Assembly: GCA_964601505.1 (NCBI GenBank)
Contig: CAZRNR010000005.1
Location: 4,073 to 68,072, forward strand
Reading direction: 5' to 3'
From: DRWZ01 sp964601505
GTDB lineage: Bacteria > Calescibacteriota > Calescibacteriia > Calescibacteriales > Calescibacteriaceae
Length of the DNA stretch: 64,000 bases
A program made the position numbers and the translations under genes. This document shows, piece by piece, positions 26,359-35,233 of the stretch. How positions within the stretch are numbered: position 1 is the first letter of the stretch; each line of letters opens with the position of its first letter. Below the pieces are notes generated by a model, which was not told the DNA's origin, searched no databases, and saw only the letters and a program-made list of their open reading frames with translations.

Positions 26359-26768
26359 TGGGATTTATCAAATCATTTTATCTTTTCTTGGTTTTTCCAA
26401 TATTCTACCCTAACACGGTTGCTTCAAGCGAGCTGAATCCGAAAGAAATATATATAAACTACAGATGTGTAAAGTGCCATTCTATGAAAGTTGAAAACAT
26501 CGAGCCTCTTGAAGAAGAAATTATTAAAGGTAAAAAGATAGTAGATCATTCTGGAGTTGGTTTAAAATATTCAAACGAATGGATAAAAAGATGGCTACTG
26601 AAACAAGAGGAAAAAGATGGCAAAAAACATAAGATAAAATTCAAAGGAACAGAAGAAGAATTAGAAACACTTTCAAAATGGTTAGCTGAGAAGAAAGCAG
26701 AAATATCGGAACAAGAACTTAAAGACTGGTATAGCGAGATAATTAACAGAATAAGAAACAGTAAGTAA
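26358..26768 (+). CDS. Small exported monoheme cytochrome-like protein
   Basis: A 136-residue protein with an N-terminal signal (about 1-22) and one heme site CVKCH in INYRCVKCHSMKVEN. The region after it is highly charged and helical (WIKRWLLKQEEKDGKKHKIKF, then LETLSKWLAEKK), resembling the short cytochromes that have a Lys-rich C-terminal helix. The GTG start shares its G with the preceding stop (TAGTGG), so it is translationally coupled to the cytochrome/propeller gene. The two probably act in the same electron-transfer step. The axial Met is not obvious; the SMKVEN Met is too close to serve. Confidence 0.65.
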   Translation: MGFIKSFYLFLVFPIFYPNTVASSELNPKEIYINYRCVKCHSMKVENIEPLEEEIIKGKKIVDHSGVGLKYSNEWIKRWLLKQEEKDGKKHKIKFKGTEEELETLSKWLAEKKAEISEQELKDWYSEIINRIRNSK

Positions 26769-26795
26769 GGAACAAAATTATTCGTTATATTAATT

Positions 26796-27638
26796 CTATA
26801 ACCTATTATAATCCAGATAGCGAACTGCACACTCCTTTGCTATGTTTCTTATTCGCGATATAAATTCTGCTCTCTTCTCTGGACCTATAACTCCACGAGC
26901 GTCAAGTATATTAAATATATGGGAACATTTAACACAAAAATCATAAGCTGGAATATAAAGATTTTCAGAAAGAAGCCTTTTGGACTCTTTCTCACAAGCG
27001 TCAAACATATTAAACAACATATCCGTATCTGCCTTCTCAAAGTTGTAAATACTCCATTGTCTCTCCCTTTCCCTATAGAAATCCCCGTAAGAGATTTCTC
27101 CCCACTTTATATCAAAGACATTTGTTTTTCCTGTTATGAAAAGAGAAATTCTTTCAAGACCGTATGTTATCTCAAAAGATGGTGGATCAAGTTCAATTGA
27201 TCCCATCTGTTGGAAAAAAGTAAGTTGTGTTATTTCCATTCCGTCAAGCCTTGCTTCCCATCCAAGTCCCCAGGCTCCCAAAGTTGGAGATTCCCAGTTG
27301 TCTTCAATAAGGCGAAAATCTCTTGAGCTTACATCAATTCCTATACTTTTAAGACTCTCTATGTAAATCTCCACAGGATCCTGAGGTATCGGCTTGAGTA
27401 TAACTTGAAGTTGAAAATAATGCTGAAGCCTTTGCGGGTTTTTGCCATATCTTCCATCCTGTGGTCTTCTTGATGGCTGGACATACGCAACCTTCCAAGG
27501 AGAGCTTCCAAGAACCCCGAAAAAAGTTGCCGGATGGAAAGTTCCAGCTCCAACCTCAACGTCATAAGGCTGCATTATTGTGCAACCCTTTGAATTCCAG
27601 AAATCAAGTATCTTGGATGTTATGTTCCAAAAATCCAT
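26796..27638 (-). CDS. glyQ: Glycyl-tRNA synthetase alpha subunit
   Basis: A 280-residue class II aminoacyl-tRNA synthetase alpha chain of the heterotetrameric bacterial GlyRS. It begins with [29 protein letters not shown] and continues with [23 protein letters not shown] motif 2 (here [22 protein letters not shown]), [20 protein letters not shown] and [11 protein letters not shown], all highly conserved. The alpha subunit activates glycine and the beta subunit (glyS) binds tRNA; glyS is not found beside it, which is unusual because the two are normally adjacent. The start is an ATG with TATATT about 14 bases upstream. Confidence 0.95.
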   Translation of the reverse strand: MDFWNITSKILDFWNSKGCTIMQPYDVEVGAGTFHPATFFGVLGSSPWKVAYVQPSRRPQDGRYGKNPQRLQHYFQLQVILKPIPQDPVEIYIESLKSIGIDVSSRDFRLIEDNWESPTLGAWGLGWEARLDGMEITQLTFFQQMGSIELDPPSFEITYGLERISLFITGKTNVFDIKWGEISYGDFYRERERQWSIYNFEKADTDMLFNMFDACEKESKRLLSENLYIPAYDFCVKCSHIFNILDARGVIGPEKRAEFISRIRNIAKECAVRYLDYNRL

Positions 27639-28003
27639 CTCTCACTCAAACCAATATACTGCAATAATCTCAAAAAATTCAAGAACCAAAAAAATTATTT
27701 TAAGTCCAGATTTGTCCCAAAATGCTATAAAATTCACAATCAGGATCGATAAAACTTTTATCTATCTCTGAAAATCCTGAATAATACAATGGAGCAAAAA
27801 ATTTTTCCAATTTTTTCCTTACCTCTCTGGAGAATAATGAAAACCTTAAAAAGCAAAAAAATTAATCTTCTGAAGATCGGATAATGGTATCTGATAAAAG
27901 TTTAATTACTACAAATCAAGGATTACATAGATTTCTGCATTATTTTTAACTTTAAGAGTAATTGTAAAAATAATCATCGGATAAAGGAAAGAGTTTATAA
28001 TTT
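27639..28003. other. Gap between glyQ and moaA with a possible gene remnant
   Basis: No intact gene was seen. On the minus strand 27700-27861 is an open frame of about 53 codons without a start that reads like protein (EVRKKLEKFFAPLYYSG, FIDPDCEFYSILGQIWT). It may be a decayed gene upstream of glyQ. On the plus strand ATCGGATAA occurs twice. No molybdenum-cofactor riboswitch was recognised upstream of moaA. Confidence 0.4.
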
Positions 28004-28957
28004 ATGAAGTTTCTCAAAGATGGATATGGTAGAAGATTTGATTATATCAGAATTTCATTGACGGATAGGTGTAATCTTGGGTGTTTTTATTGCAAAAAGA
28101 GTCTTTTCAAACCTCTTCCAAGAAGTGAAATATTAACGCTTGAGGAAATAACTTTTCTTGTTTCAGTATTCAGAGAACAATTTGGAATTCAGAAAGTTCG
28201 CTTGACGGGCGGAGAACCTCTATTGAGAAAAGAAATAAATAAACTTATAGAAAACATCTCTGGAATGAATGTAAAAATAAAGATCACAACAAACGGAGTC
28301 TTTCTTGATAATTTTATAGAATTCTTCAAAGAGAAGAAAGTGTCCGTTAATGTAAGCTTAGATACATTAAATGAAGAAAAATTCTTCAAAATAAGTGGTG
28401 ATAGAAACTTGAAAAAGGTGATTGATAACATACAGAGGTGTGCTTCTTCTGGAATAAATCTAAAGATAAACACTGTAGCACTCAGAGGAATAAACGATGA
28501 TGAAATTCTAAACCTTATAAATTTTTCAAACTCAATAGGAACAGAAATTAGATTCATAGAATTCATGCCTTTTGTAGATCCTGAAACTTGGAGAACTTAC
28601 TTTATACCTGAGGAAGAAATAAAGAGAAAAATTCTTGAAAAATTTTCAATGAGATTTTTAGAAGACAGCGGCACAGCCTATGTTTATAAACTTGATAACG
28701 GTGGAAGAGTTGGATTTATATCAACGGTTTCAAGGCCATTTTGTGATTCCTGTTCAAGATTGAGGATAACAGCTGATGGTAAGATTGTTCTTTGCATGTT
28801 TGATAAGGTTTCATACCCACTGATGGATTTCTTGAGACCAAATATAAGAGAATCAGACCTTATTGATTTCATAACAAAAGTAGTAAAGAATAAACCACGA
28901 GGTTTTATAGAACTCAAGGGAGAGCCAGCTTTCGAGATGACAAGACTTGGGGGGTAA
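28004..28957 (+). CDS. moaA: GTP 3',8-cyclase MoaA
   Basis: A 317-residue radical SAM enzyme that rearranges GTP in the first step of molybdenum cofactor synthesis. The N-terminal cluster is CNLGCFYC in YIRISLTDRCNLGCFYC, followed by VRLTGGEPLLR. The C-terminal second 4Fe-4S site is CDSC-SRLRITADGKIVLC, and the protein ends in the required Gly-Gly (TRLGG). Length and motif order are standard. It heads a moaA-moaD-moaE operon with 3-bp and 1-bp gaps. TATAAT lies immediately upstream of the start. Confidence 0.95.
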   Translation: MKFLKDGYGRRFDYIRISLTDRCNLGCFYCKKSLFKPLPRSEILTLEEITFLVSVFREQFGIQKVRLTGGEPLLRKEINKLIENISGMNVKIKITTNGVFLDNFIEFFKEKKVSVNVSLDTLNEEKFFKISGDRNLKKVIDNIQRCASSGINLKINTVALRGINDDEILNLINFSNSIGTEIRFIEFMPFVDPETWRTYFIPEEEIKRKILEKFSMRFLEDSGTAYVYKLDNGGRVGFISTVSRPFCDSCSRLRITADGKIVLCMFDKVSYPLMDFLRPNIRESDLIDFITKVVKNKPRGFIELKGEPAFEMTRLGG

Positions 28958-28960
28958 TAA

Positions 28961-29191
28961 ATGAGAGTTTTACTTTTTGGAAAGCTAAAAGATATAATAG
29001 GTACAAATTCCATAGAAGTCAGAGGTCTAAAGAGAATCTCCGATCTCAAAGAATTTTTATTTCAGAAATTTCCAGAGCTTAAAAACCAAACTTTTTCTAT
29101 TTCGGTAAATTTTGAAATAGTTTTAGAAGAAGATTTGGAGATCAAAGAAAATGATGAGATAGCTCTGCTTCCACCAATTTCAGGAGGGTAA
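28961..29191 (+). CDS. moaD: Molybdopterin synthase sulfur-carrier subunit MoaD
   Basis: A 76-residue ubiquitin-fold protein ending in PPISGG, the C-terminal Gly-Gly that is thiocarboxylated to donate sulfur to cyclic pyranopterin. The family pattern LFGKLKDIIGTNSIEV, LKEFLFQKFPEL and ENDEIALLPPISGG is clear. It lies 3 bp after moaA with a G-rich ribosome-binding site, and moaE follows after 1 bp. The partner is MoaE. Length is typical (about 80). Confidence 0.92.
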   Translation: MRVLLFGKLKDIIGTNSIEVRGLKRISDLKEFLFQKFPELKNQTFSISVNFEIVLEEDLEIKENDEIALLPPISGG

Positions 29192-29192
29192 A

Positions 29193-29615
29193 ATGAAAGG
29201 TAAGAAATTTAGGGAGTATCTTGTTTACGGAAAGATAAAAAATTCCGTAAGAAAACACTGTCTGAACTGTGGAGCGATTATAACATTTGAAGGTGTAGTA
29301 AGGGGAGATAAAGTAGGGAACTCACGTGTTAAAAAGATAAAGTATGAATCATATGAACAGATGGCAGAAAAAGAGATAGACAAAATAAGAAGGGAGGCAA
29401 TAGAAAAGTTCAAATTGCACGATGCAGTGATAAAACACAGGATTGGTGAGGTGAAGGTTGGTGAAACGGCTTTGTTTGTAGCAGTCTTATCGGAACACAG
29501 AAAAGAAGGATTCAAAGCAATAGATTACATTGTTGATGAAGTTAAGAAAAAAGTCCCTATATGGAAAAAAGAGATTCTTGAAAACAAACAATCAAGATGG
29601 AAGGAAAACGATTAG
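29193..29615 (+). CDS. moaE: Molybdopterin synthase catalytic subunit MoaE
   Basis: A 140-residue large subunit of molybdopterin synthase. Conserved features include AIITFEGVVRGDKVGN near the start, the YESYEQMAEKEIDKI stretch, HRIGEVKVGETALFVAVLSEHR, and the C-terminal catalytic Lys region VKKKVPIWKKEI. It converts cyclic pyranopterin to molybdopterin using sulfur from MoaD. It has a GGAGG site and sits 1 bp after moaD, so it is the last gene of the operon. Other Moa/Mog genes are not in the window. Confidence 0.93.
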   Translation: MKGKKFREYLVYGKIKNSVRKHCLNCGAIITFEGVVRGDKVGNSRVKKIKYESYEQMAEKEIDKIRREAIEKFKLHDAVIKHRIGEVKVGETALFVAVLSEHRKEGFKAIDYIVDEVKKKVPIWKKEILENKQSRWKEND

Positions 29616-29709
29616 CTTGAACACAAAATTCTTGAGTTTCTATAAATTTATCCGTAAATAAGCACAAAAATTACGAGAGTAAATTTATATGATTTAACAA
29701 GTAAAAAAA

Positions 29710-30102
29710 TCAATTGCTTATCTTTTCAGATCTATAGGATGATATTCCAAGCATTTCTACTTTCTTCTCAGATGGAGTTTTGACAAAAGCAATAGGGACT
29801 GGTGTAAGATTTATATCACTCAAGAAGGGCAATCCAGCAGCTATTGCGGATAGGTCAAAGATTTCTGTTTCCATCTTATATTTCTCAGGATAATCTATAG
29901 GAGGTATTTCTGCATTGTATTTTGCTTGCAAATATCCTCTCATCCTAGCATCATACAGTATAAAGATGGCCTGGGAAATCTCGTCTATATTTTTTGAGAA
30001 TTTTATATTTCCGATATTTAGTCCAACTATAGCAACAAGGGTAGTTCCAATTATCCATACTGAGACAAGAACTTCCATAAGTGTAAATCCTTTTTTACTC
30101 AT
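29710..30102 (-). CDS. Type II/IV pseudopilin (PilV/GspI-like)
   Basis: A 130-residue prepilin with a short basic leader MSKKG cut before FTLMEVLVSVWIIGTTLVAIVGL; the methylated Phe+1 and Glu+5 are present. The FTLMEVLVSV start is typical of minor pseudopilins (GspI/PilV type) rather than the major subunit. The rest is a small globular domain. No secretion or pilus assembly gene is adjacent, and the other prepilin is about 21 kb away at 8386. The leader here has the canonical Gly(-1), unlike the gene at 8386. Confidence 0.8.
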   Translation of the reverse strand: MSKKGFTLMEVLVSVWIIGTTLVAIVGLNIGNIKFSKNIDEISQAIFILYDARMRGYLQAKYNAEIPPIDYPEKYKMETEIFDLSAIAAGLPFLSDINLTPVPIAFVKTPSEKKVEMLGISSYRSEKISN

Positions 30103-30193
30103 CTAAATAATCTTTAAATAATTCTATTACTCATTTTCATTTTTTTTGAAAATCAAATCTTTAGCGATATGCTGATAATTTTATAAAAGCATT

Positions 30194-30988
30194 ATGCCAA
30201 TTGAATTGAGGTTCAAGGACGATTACTACAAGTTCTTAGATCAGATAGAATTTACTCCTGGTATAACCATAAAGGATATACTTGAAAATGGAATACACTT
30301 TGGGCACAATGCGGAAAAGTGGAACCCAAAGATGAAACCATACATTTTTGGAGAAAGAAATGGGATACATATAATAGATGTCCAAAAAACCCAAGACCTC
30401 CTGACAAAAGCTTGCAAGTATGCATTTTACCTCGCATCAGAAGGAGGAACAATACTTTTTGTCGGAACGAAAAACATAGGGAAGGAACTCGTTAAAAACT
30501 ATGCCATAGAGTGTGGGATGCCTTATATTATAGAAAGATGGCTTGGTGGAACCCTGACGAATTTTCAAGCTATACTAAACGGAATAGCAAGATACAACAG
30601 ATATGTTGAAATGATTGAAAGTGGAGAAATCTATAAACTCTACACAAAAAAAGAAGCAAACAGCATAAAAAGAGTAACAGAAAAGATGGGAAAATATTAC
30701 GAAGGTATAAAAAATCTGAAAAAACTTCCTGATGCTGTTTTTGTAGTAGGGGTGATTGAAGAGAAAACTTGTATAGCTGAAGCTATAAATATGAAGATAC
30801 CAATAATAGCTCCGGTTGATACAAACTGTGATCCAGATATGATAACATTCCCATTTCCCGGGAATGATGACGGTATAAGAGCAATAAAATTCTATTGTTC
30901 CCATATATCAAGAGCAATAAAGTCTGGAAGGAAGAAATTTGAAGAACGACAGGCAATGGCTAAAGAATCGGGAGAAGCAACTGTGTGA
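30194..30988 (+). CDS. rpsB: 30S ribosomal protein S2
   Basis: A 264-residue S2 protein of the small ribosomal subunit. The signature is ENGIHFGHNAEKWNPKMKPYIFGERNGIHIIDVQKT, with RWLGGTLTNFQAIL in the middle and PIIAPVDTNCDPDMITFPFPGNDDGIRAIK near the end. About 23 residues precede the usual N-terminus. The start has TATAAA six bases upstream. Unlike most bacteria, the next gene is not tsf but cobS, whose GTG start overlaps the rpsB stop. Confidence 0.95.
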   Translation: MPIELRFKDDYYKFLDQIEFTPGITIKDILENGIHFGHNAEKWNPKMKPYIFGERNGIHIIDVQKTQDLLTKACKYAFYLASEGGTILFVGTKNIGKELVKNYAIECGMPYIIERWLGGTLTNFQAILNGIARYNRYVEMIESGEIYKLYTKKEANSIKRVTEKMGKYYEGIKNLKKLPDAVFVVGVIEEKTCIAEAINMKIPIIAPVDTNCDPDMITFPFPGNDDGIRAIKFYCSHISRAIKSGRKKFEERQAMAKESGEATV

Positions 30989-31716
30989 TAAAAGAAATAC
31001 GAGCCTTCCTTTTGGTCTTTTCTTTTTTTTCAAGATTTCCAATAAAAGCACCTGAAGATTTTGAAAAAATTCTTCCAAGATCCATAAAGTATATTCCACT
31101 ATTTGCTTTGATTTCTGGAATTTTTCTGTTTCTGCTGATAAAAATCCTTTCTTTTTTCCTAAAAGATGAAATAACTGCAATAATTGTCTTCATTATCCAA
31201 TATTTAATTTTTAACTACTTTCATTTTGACGGATTTCTAGACACATCAGATGCATTCCTTTCAGGTAAAACAAAAAAAGAAGAAATCTTGAGCATCATGG
31301 AAGATACCCACGTTGGTGCTTTCGCTGTTCTCCTTGGTTCAACATACATTGCAACAAAGCTATACATATATACGATTTTCTTGATCCCCAATAATCCAGA
31401 ACTGATAATTTTCTCTTTTTCTGTAGGAAGGATATTCATCGTGCTCTTTTCATATGTATTTGGATCAAGCGCTAAAGATTACGGACTTGGTTATATTTTC
31501 GTCTCAAATGCTAAAAAAGGGTTTATCTCATCATCTATCGCATTCCTAATAATATCGGCTATATATTTTTATGAAACTATAATAACCTTTTTTATATGTT
31601 TGATATTCTGTATATACTTTGTGAGAAAAGTCGGAGGACTTACCGGTGATATACTTGGGTGGATATGTGAATTTTCCGAACTTGTTTGGCTTCTCGTATC
31701 CTGGCAGATGTCATGA
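30985..31716 (+). CDS. cobS: Adenosylcobinamide-GDP ribazoletransferase CobS
   Basis: A 243-residue integral membrane enzyme that joins adenosylcobinamide-GDP and alpha-ribazole, the last steps of cobalamin assembly. It shows FDGFLDTSDAFLSG (Asp-rich loop) and ILSIMEDTHVGAFAVLLG, both family hallmarks, and several hydrophobic helices. The start GTG overlaps the rpsB stop, with GGGAG about ten bases upstream. Its stop overlaps the next ATG (ATGA). Cobalamin genes cbiF and cbiG lie about 20 kb away, so the pathway is dispersed. Confidence 0.9.
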   Translation: MIKEIRAFLLVFSFFSRFPIKAPEDFEKILPRSIKYIPLFALISGIFLFLLIKILSFFLKDEITAIIVFIIQYLIFNYFHFDGFLDTSDAFLSGKTKKEEILSIMEDTHVGAFAVLLGSTYIATKLYIYTIFLIPNNPELIIFSFSVGRIFIVLFSYVFGSSAKDYGLGYIFVSNAKKGFISSSIAFLIISAIYFYETIITFFICLIFCIYFVRKVGGLTGDILGWICEFSELVWLLVSWQMS

Positions 31717-32720
31717 TTGACAGAAAAGAAAGAATTGAAGAAGAAAAAGAAGAGGAACAGATAATCAAGGCAGCAGAAATAATAAAAGGTGGGGGAATTG
31801 TAGCATTTCCAACTGAAACCGTCTATGGTCTTGGAGCAAACGCATTTGACGAGAAAGCTGTCAGAAAAATATTTGAACTGAAAGGGAGACCACAAGATAA
31901 CCCGCTTATAGTACATATATGCTCGCTAGATGATCTGAATATTGTAGCTTCAAATATACCAGATAAGGCATATAAACTAATTGAGAGGTTTTGGCCCGGA
32001 CCACTTACTTTAGTGCTTACAAGGAATCCGTCAGTTCCAGACATAGTTAGTTCCGGCCTCACAACAGTCGCAGTCCGAATGCCATCTCATCCAGTAGCTC
32101 TAAAACTCATCAGGTATGCAGGAACACCTATTGCGGCTCCCAGTGCCAATCCATCTGGAAAACCAAGTGCAACAAAACCAGAACACATTAAACACTACTT
32201 TGGAGAAAAAGTATTCATAGTAGAAGGACAAACAGAAATAGGAATAGAATCTACAGTATTAGATATGACATCCGACCAAATAGTTATTCTAAGACCCGGA
32301 GGACTTGAACTGGAAAAAATAAGAGAAGTTCTAAAAGAAGATATCTTTATTAAAACCTCTGATCTCCCAAAAAGTCCGGGAATGAAATATCCACACTACA
32401 AACCACAGTTATATTTTATCGTTATTGGAGAGAGAAGAAATATAAGCGAACTCAAAAAACTTCTGAAACCTAAGGCTAAAATACTCTATGTTGCAACATA
32501 CGATATTCCCGAAGACATCAAATCAGAGCTAAAGAAAGTTTATAATATAGACTTCATTCTTGCAGGATCAGATGAGAAAGAGATCGCGAGAAACTTCTTT
32601 GATATACTCATAACAAAAAGTAAAGGATATGACATCATGGTATTTGAGAGTGTTCAAGAAAAAGGAGTGGGTCTTGGAATAATGAACAGACTAAAAAAAG
32701 CAGCAGATATTATAATTTGA
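31713..32720 (+). CDS. L-threonylcarbamoyladenylate synthase (Sua5/YwlC type)
   Basis: A 335-residue two-domain enzyme making threonylcarbamoyl-AMP for the t6A37 modification of ANN-decoding tRNAs. The YrdC domain (residues 20-200) has GGGIVAFPTETVYGLGANAF, KGRPQDNPLIVHI and AAPSANPSGKPSATKPEH. The Sua5 C-terminal domain has the linker SPGMKYPHYKPQ. The long form with both domains is Sua5 rather than TsaC. The ATG at 31713 overlaps the cobS stop (ATGA) and is preferred to an in-frame TTG at 31686. It ends the rpsB-cobS-sua5 set. Confidence 0.9.
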   Translation: MIDRKERIEEEKEEEQIIKAAEIIKGGGIVAFPTETVYGLGANAFDEKAVRKIFELKGRPQDNPLIVHICSLDDLNIVASNIPDKAYKLIERFWPGPLTLVLTRNPSVPDIVSSGLTTVAVRMPSHPVALKLIRYAGTPIAAPSANPSGKPSATKPEHIKHYFGEKVFIVEGQTEIGIESTVLDMTSDQIVILRPGGLELEKIREVLKEDIFIKTSDLPKSPGMKYPHYKPQLYFIVIGERRNISELKKLLKPKAKILYVATYDIPEDIKSELKKVYNIDFILAGSDEKEIARNFFDILITKSKGYDIMVFESVQEKGVGLGIMNRLKKAADIII

Positions 32721-32809
32721 ACTGATTAATTCCACAATCTAAAAAACAAACATACAAGGATGATACAAAATTTATAAAAATGTTATATACAAATTTTCGG
32801 AAGCTTATC

Positions 32810-33246
32810 TTACCGTCGTTGCCAAAATTTCAAAATTCTTTTAAGTGAAAGATCATTGAGAAATTTATAAAAGAAAAACTTTTTAGTCCTTTTCAATAAT
32901 GGCTGATACCCTTTCAATTTACAGAACGCTCTAAAAGAAATCAAATTCTGATAGTCAAATATTATCTTCTTCGGCTTAAACAATCTGAAAACTTGCTTAC
33001 ACTTTTTAAGGAAAAAATTCTTCCTAAAACGGGAATATGTTCAAAATTTTTTTGAAATATATCACTTACTACAATTTAATGTCTGATATACCACAAGAGC
33101 TTTTATATTTATATTGGAATTAGCTTTATTACATTTATCAGATACTTTTCTAAATAAGAAAATGCTTTTTAAATAAGAATAGGATTTGAGAAGTAGAAAA
33201 CATAGATCAATATTTTGATTATGATTACAACAGAGCAATTCGCAAT
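32810..33246 (-). pseudogene. Possible decayed gene downstream of ychF
   Basis: In the 529-bp gap downstream of ychF one minus-strand frame is nearly open from about 33246 to a TAA at 32810-32812, interrupted only by two in-frame stops (about 32985 and 33041-33043). It has no obvious start. The final 75 codons look most like protein (VFRLFKPKKIIFDYQNLISF, KLKGYQPLLKRTKKFFFYKF). It may be an eroded gene, perhaps of a glycosyltransferase-like family, but I cannot identify it. The remaining gap (32721-32809) shows nothing. Confidence 0.3.
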
Positions 33247-33249
33247 AAA

Positions 33250-34284
33250 TTATTTAAACTTTATCCTTATTATATCTCTATCCTTGACTTTATAATCTCT
33301 TCCGACTGTTCTGAAAAGACCCTTCTTATAAGCCTCCTGATCATTCTGGCATTTGATATATTCCATAGCACTTGTAACCTCAGCAGAGATAAATCCTTTT
33401 TGTATATCAGAATGTATAAAACCTGCAGCTTCATAGACTGTTATATCTTTCCCCCCAATCCATCCTCTCAATTCTTTCCCTTCAAAACCTGTGTAATATA
33501 TGATTATATCAGCCACATCAAATATAGCTTCTGTCATTTTAATTCTTAAAGGAGTTATTCCTTCATTAATAAGATCTTTTTCCTCAAATTCAAGTTCCAT
33601 CTGAGCATCGCAGACAATAACTTTTTTGGAATCAAAACCAGAGAACAATTTATCCCACTTATCACGAGCCACATCTGTATTTATTATAACAAAATAAGGC
33701 TTAGAACAGATCAGTTCTATCTCTGATTTCATTGGGAATTTCAAGGATACTACGAATTCATTAACAGCTTCTTTCAATTTTTGCACTTCAGCGAGTTTAG
33801 ATTTTGCATCTTTATCTCCGCTCATCGCTGGTTTTCTGAGTTTATCCTCATATCTGGAAAGGATCTCAAGATCTTTCATAGCAACCTCATAACGAAGTAT
33901 ATCAAAGTCCCTTTTTATGTCGTCATAACCTTCAATATGGGGAACAGACTTAAGATATCTCAGAACATACACTATTATATCGAGGGGCCTTATATATGAT
34001 AAAAATTCATTACCTAGCCCTTCACCCGTATGAGCTCCCTTGACCAGTCCCGCTACATCAACTATTTCTAAAGCAGGATACTTTACCTGAGATGATTTCA
34101 TAACATCAGATATCCTATCTATTAACTCATCATGAAGTATCATAATCCCATGATTTTTATCTTTTGTCGTAAAAGGATAAGGAGCAACCTCAGCAGATGA
34201 TTTAGTGAGAAGATTGAAAATCGTTGTCTTACCGCTTGAAGGTATACCCACAAGCCCAGCTCTTATCCTCTCTCCGTATATCAT
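33250..34284 (-). CDS. ychF: Obg-family GTPase/ATPase YchF, diverged
   Basis: A 344-residue P-loop protein matching YchF/OLA1 in order: G1 GIPSSGKTT (about 13-21), APYPFTTKDKNHGI, G3 DVAGLVKGAHTGEGLGNEFLS, and a C-terminal TGS-like domain with AAGFIHSDIQKGFISAEV, GRDYKVKDRDIIRIKFK. The G4 site reads NTDVARD where YchF has N-x-x-E, and G1 has SSGKT instead of NVGKS, so nucleotide preference may be altered. It is somewhat shorter than E. coli YchF (363). YchF associates with ribosomes and responds to stress in other bacteria. Confidence 0.8.
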   Translation of the reverse strand: MIYGERIRAGLVGIPSSGKTTIFNLLTKSSAEVAPYPFTTKDKNHGIMILHDELIDRISDVMKSSQVKYPALEIVDVAGLVKGAHTGEGLGNEFLSYIRPLDIIVYVLRYLKSVPHIEGYDDIKRDFDILRYEVAMKDLEILSRYEDKLRKPAMSGDKDAKSKLAEVQKLKEAVNEFVVSLKFPMKSEIELICSKPYFVIINTDVARDKWDKLFSGFDSKKVIVCDAQMELEFEEKDLINEGITPLRIKMTEAIFDVADIIIYYTGFEGKELRGWIGGKDITVYEAAGFIHSDIQKGFISAEVTSAMEYIKCQNDQEAYKKGLFRTVGRDYKVKDRDIIRIKFK

Positions 34285-34422
34285 CTCATTACACCATTCC
34301 CTAATATCCTAATAAATATATCTTTTTATAAAATCCTGAAACATCTCAAATCCCAGAACTCACAACTCCTAAATATCCAGTAATTCCCAAATTCAAATGC
34401 AAAAAACGATAAAAATAATCAC

Positions 34423-35128
34423 ATGCTTCTGATCCTCACCACAATACTTGGTATCTTCCTTCCTTCATAGCCAAAATTCCTACGCACAAGAAGATTTAAA
34501 TAATATCACAAAAAACTTAGAACTCGCAAAAAATTTAGCCCTAAAATTTGAAATAAAAAAATCTAAAAATATCACAACTGAAATAAGAAAAACCATAATA
34601 CATAAATGCAACGATAAAAAATTCCTCAAAGTCTATGCTGAAACATTCGCAATAGATGGAATATCTTCATATCTCTCCGGAAATAAAGAAGAAGCTCTAG
34701 AGCTTTTCAAGAGAGCTATATCTCTATCTCCTGAAATCAAAAATAACATGAGCGCTGATGAAATGATACCTCAAAAAATAAGAAATGATTTAATAACACT
34801 AGAACCAGAAGAAAACACATTTTTTGTTGAAATAATTTCAGAAGGCGATATATTTGTTAATGGTGAAAAAATATGCCAAGCTCCGTGTCAAACTAATATA
34901 AAATCCGGTATGAAGATAATATGCACAGAAAAAATATGCATAGAAAAAGAGATAAACCAGAACGAAAAGATATTTCTTCCGGAACCAGAAAGAAGCAAGA
35001 GATCTTTTACGAAAACATTTTTGACCATAGGAATACCTATAGCAATCGCAACAACTACCATAGCAATAATACTTATAACCTCAAATGACAAAAAAACCCA
35101 AGGTATAAGAATAATTATACTTGAATAA
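34423..35128 (+). pseudogene. Exported TPR/PEGA-like protein, frameshifted in its signal peptide
   Basis: The ATG at 34423 opens MLLILTTILGIFLPS and stops at TAG 34468-34470, while the rest of the protein continues in another frame (SQNSYAQEDLNNITKNLEL...). Removing one CTTC unit from the run at 34455-34466 would join them into a normal signal peptide, MLLILTTILGIFLHSQNSYAQ. As written the downstream frame can only start at a TTG (34448), with too short a signal. The body has a TPR-like helical pair (GISSYLSGNKEEALELFKRA), a PEGA-like strand set (GDIFVNGEKICQAPCQTNIKSG) and a C-terminal transmembrane helix. It sits beside the PEGA kinase. It could be a phase-variable gene or a dead one. Confidence 0.55.
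34455..34466 (+). repeat. CTTC x3 tetranucleotide repeat inside a signal-peptide codon run
   Basis: Three perfect tandem CTTC units lie exactly at the frame break of the exported TPR/PEGA-like gene. Loss of one unit or gain of two restores the frame. Short runs like this can mutate by slippage, but three units is few for classic phase variation. Confidence 0.75.
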
Positions 35129-35233
35129 GAGAATCTTTATATTATCTCCAAAGCGAAAACAATAACATTCAAATTTACTCTTCGTTATATCGAAAGATAA
35201 ATAATTGTAATTATAGATGCACAGAATTTTGAA

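Noticed and set aside
27862..28003. Molybdenum-cofactor riboswitch before moaA
   Set aside because: The region is AT-rich without the expected helices, and a -10-like TATAAT sits at the moaA start.
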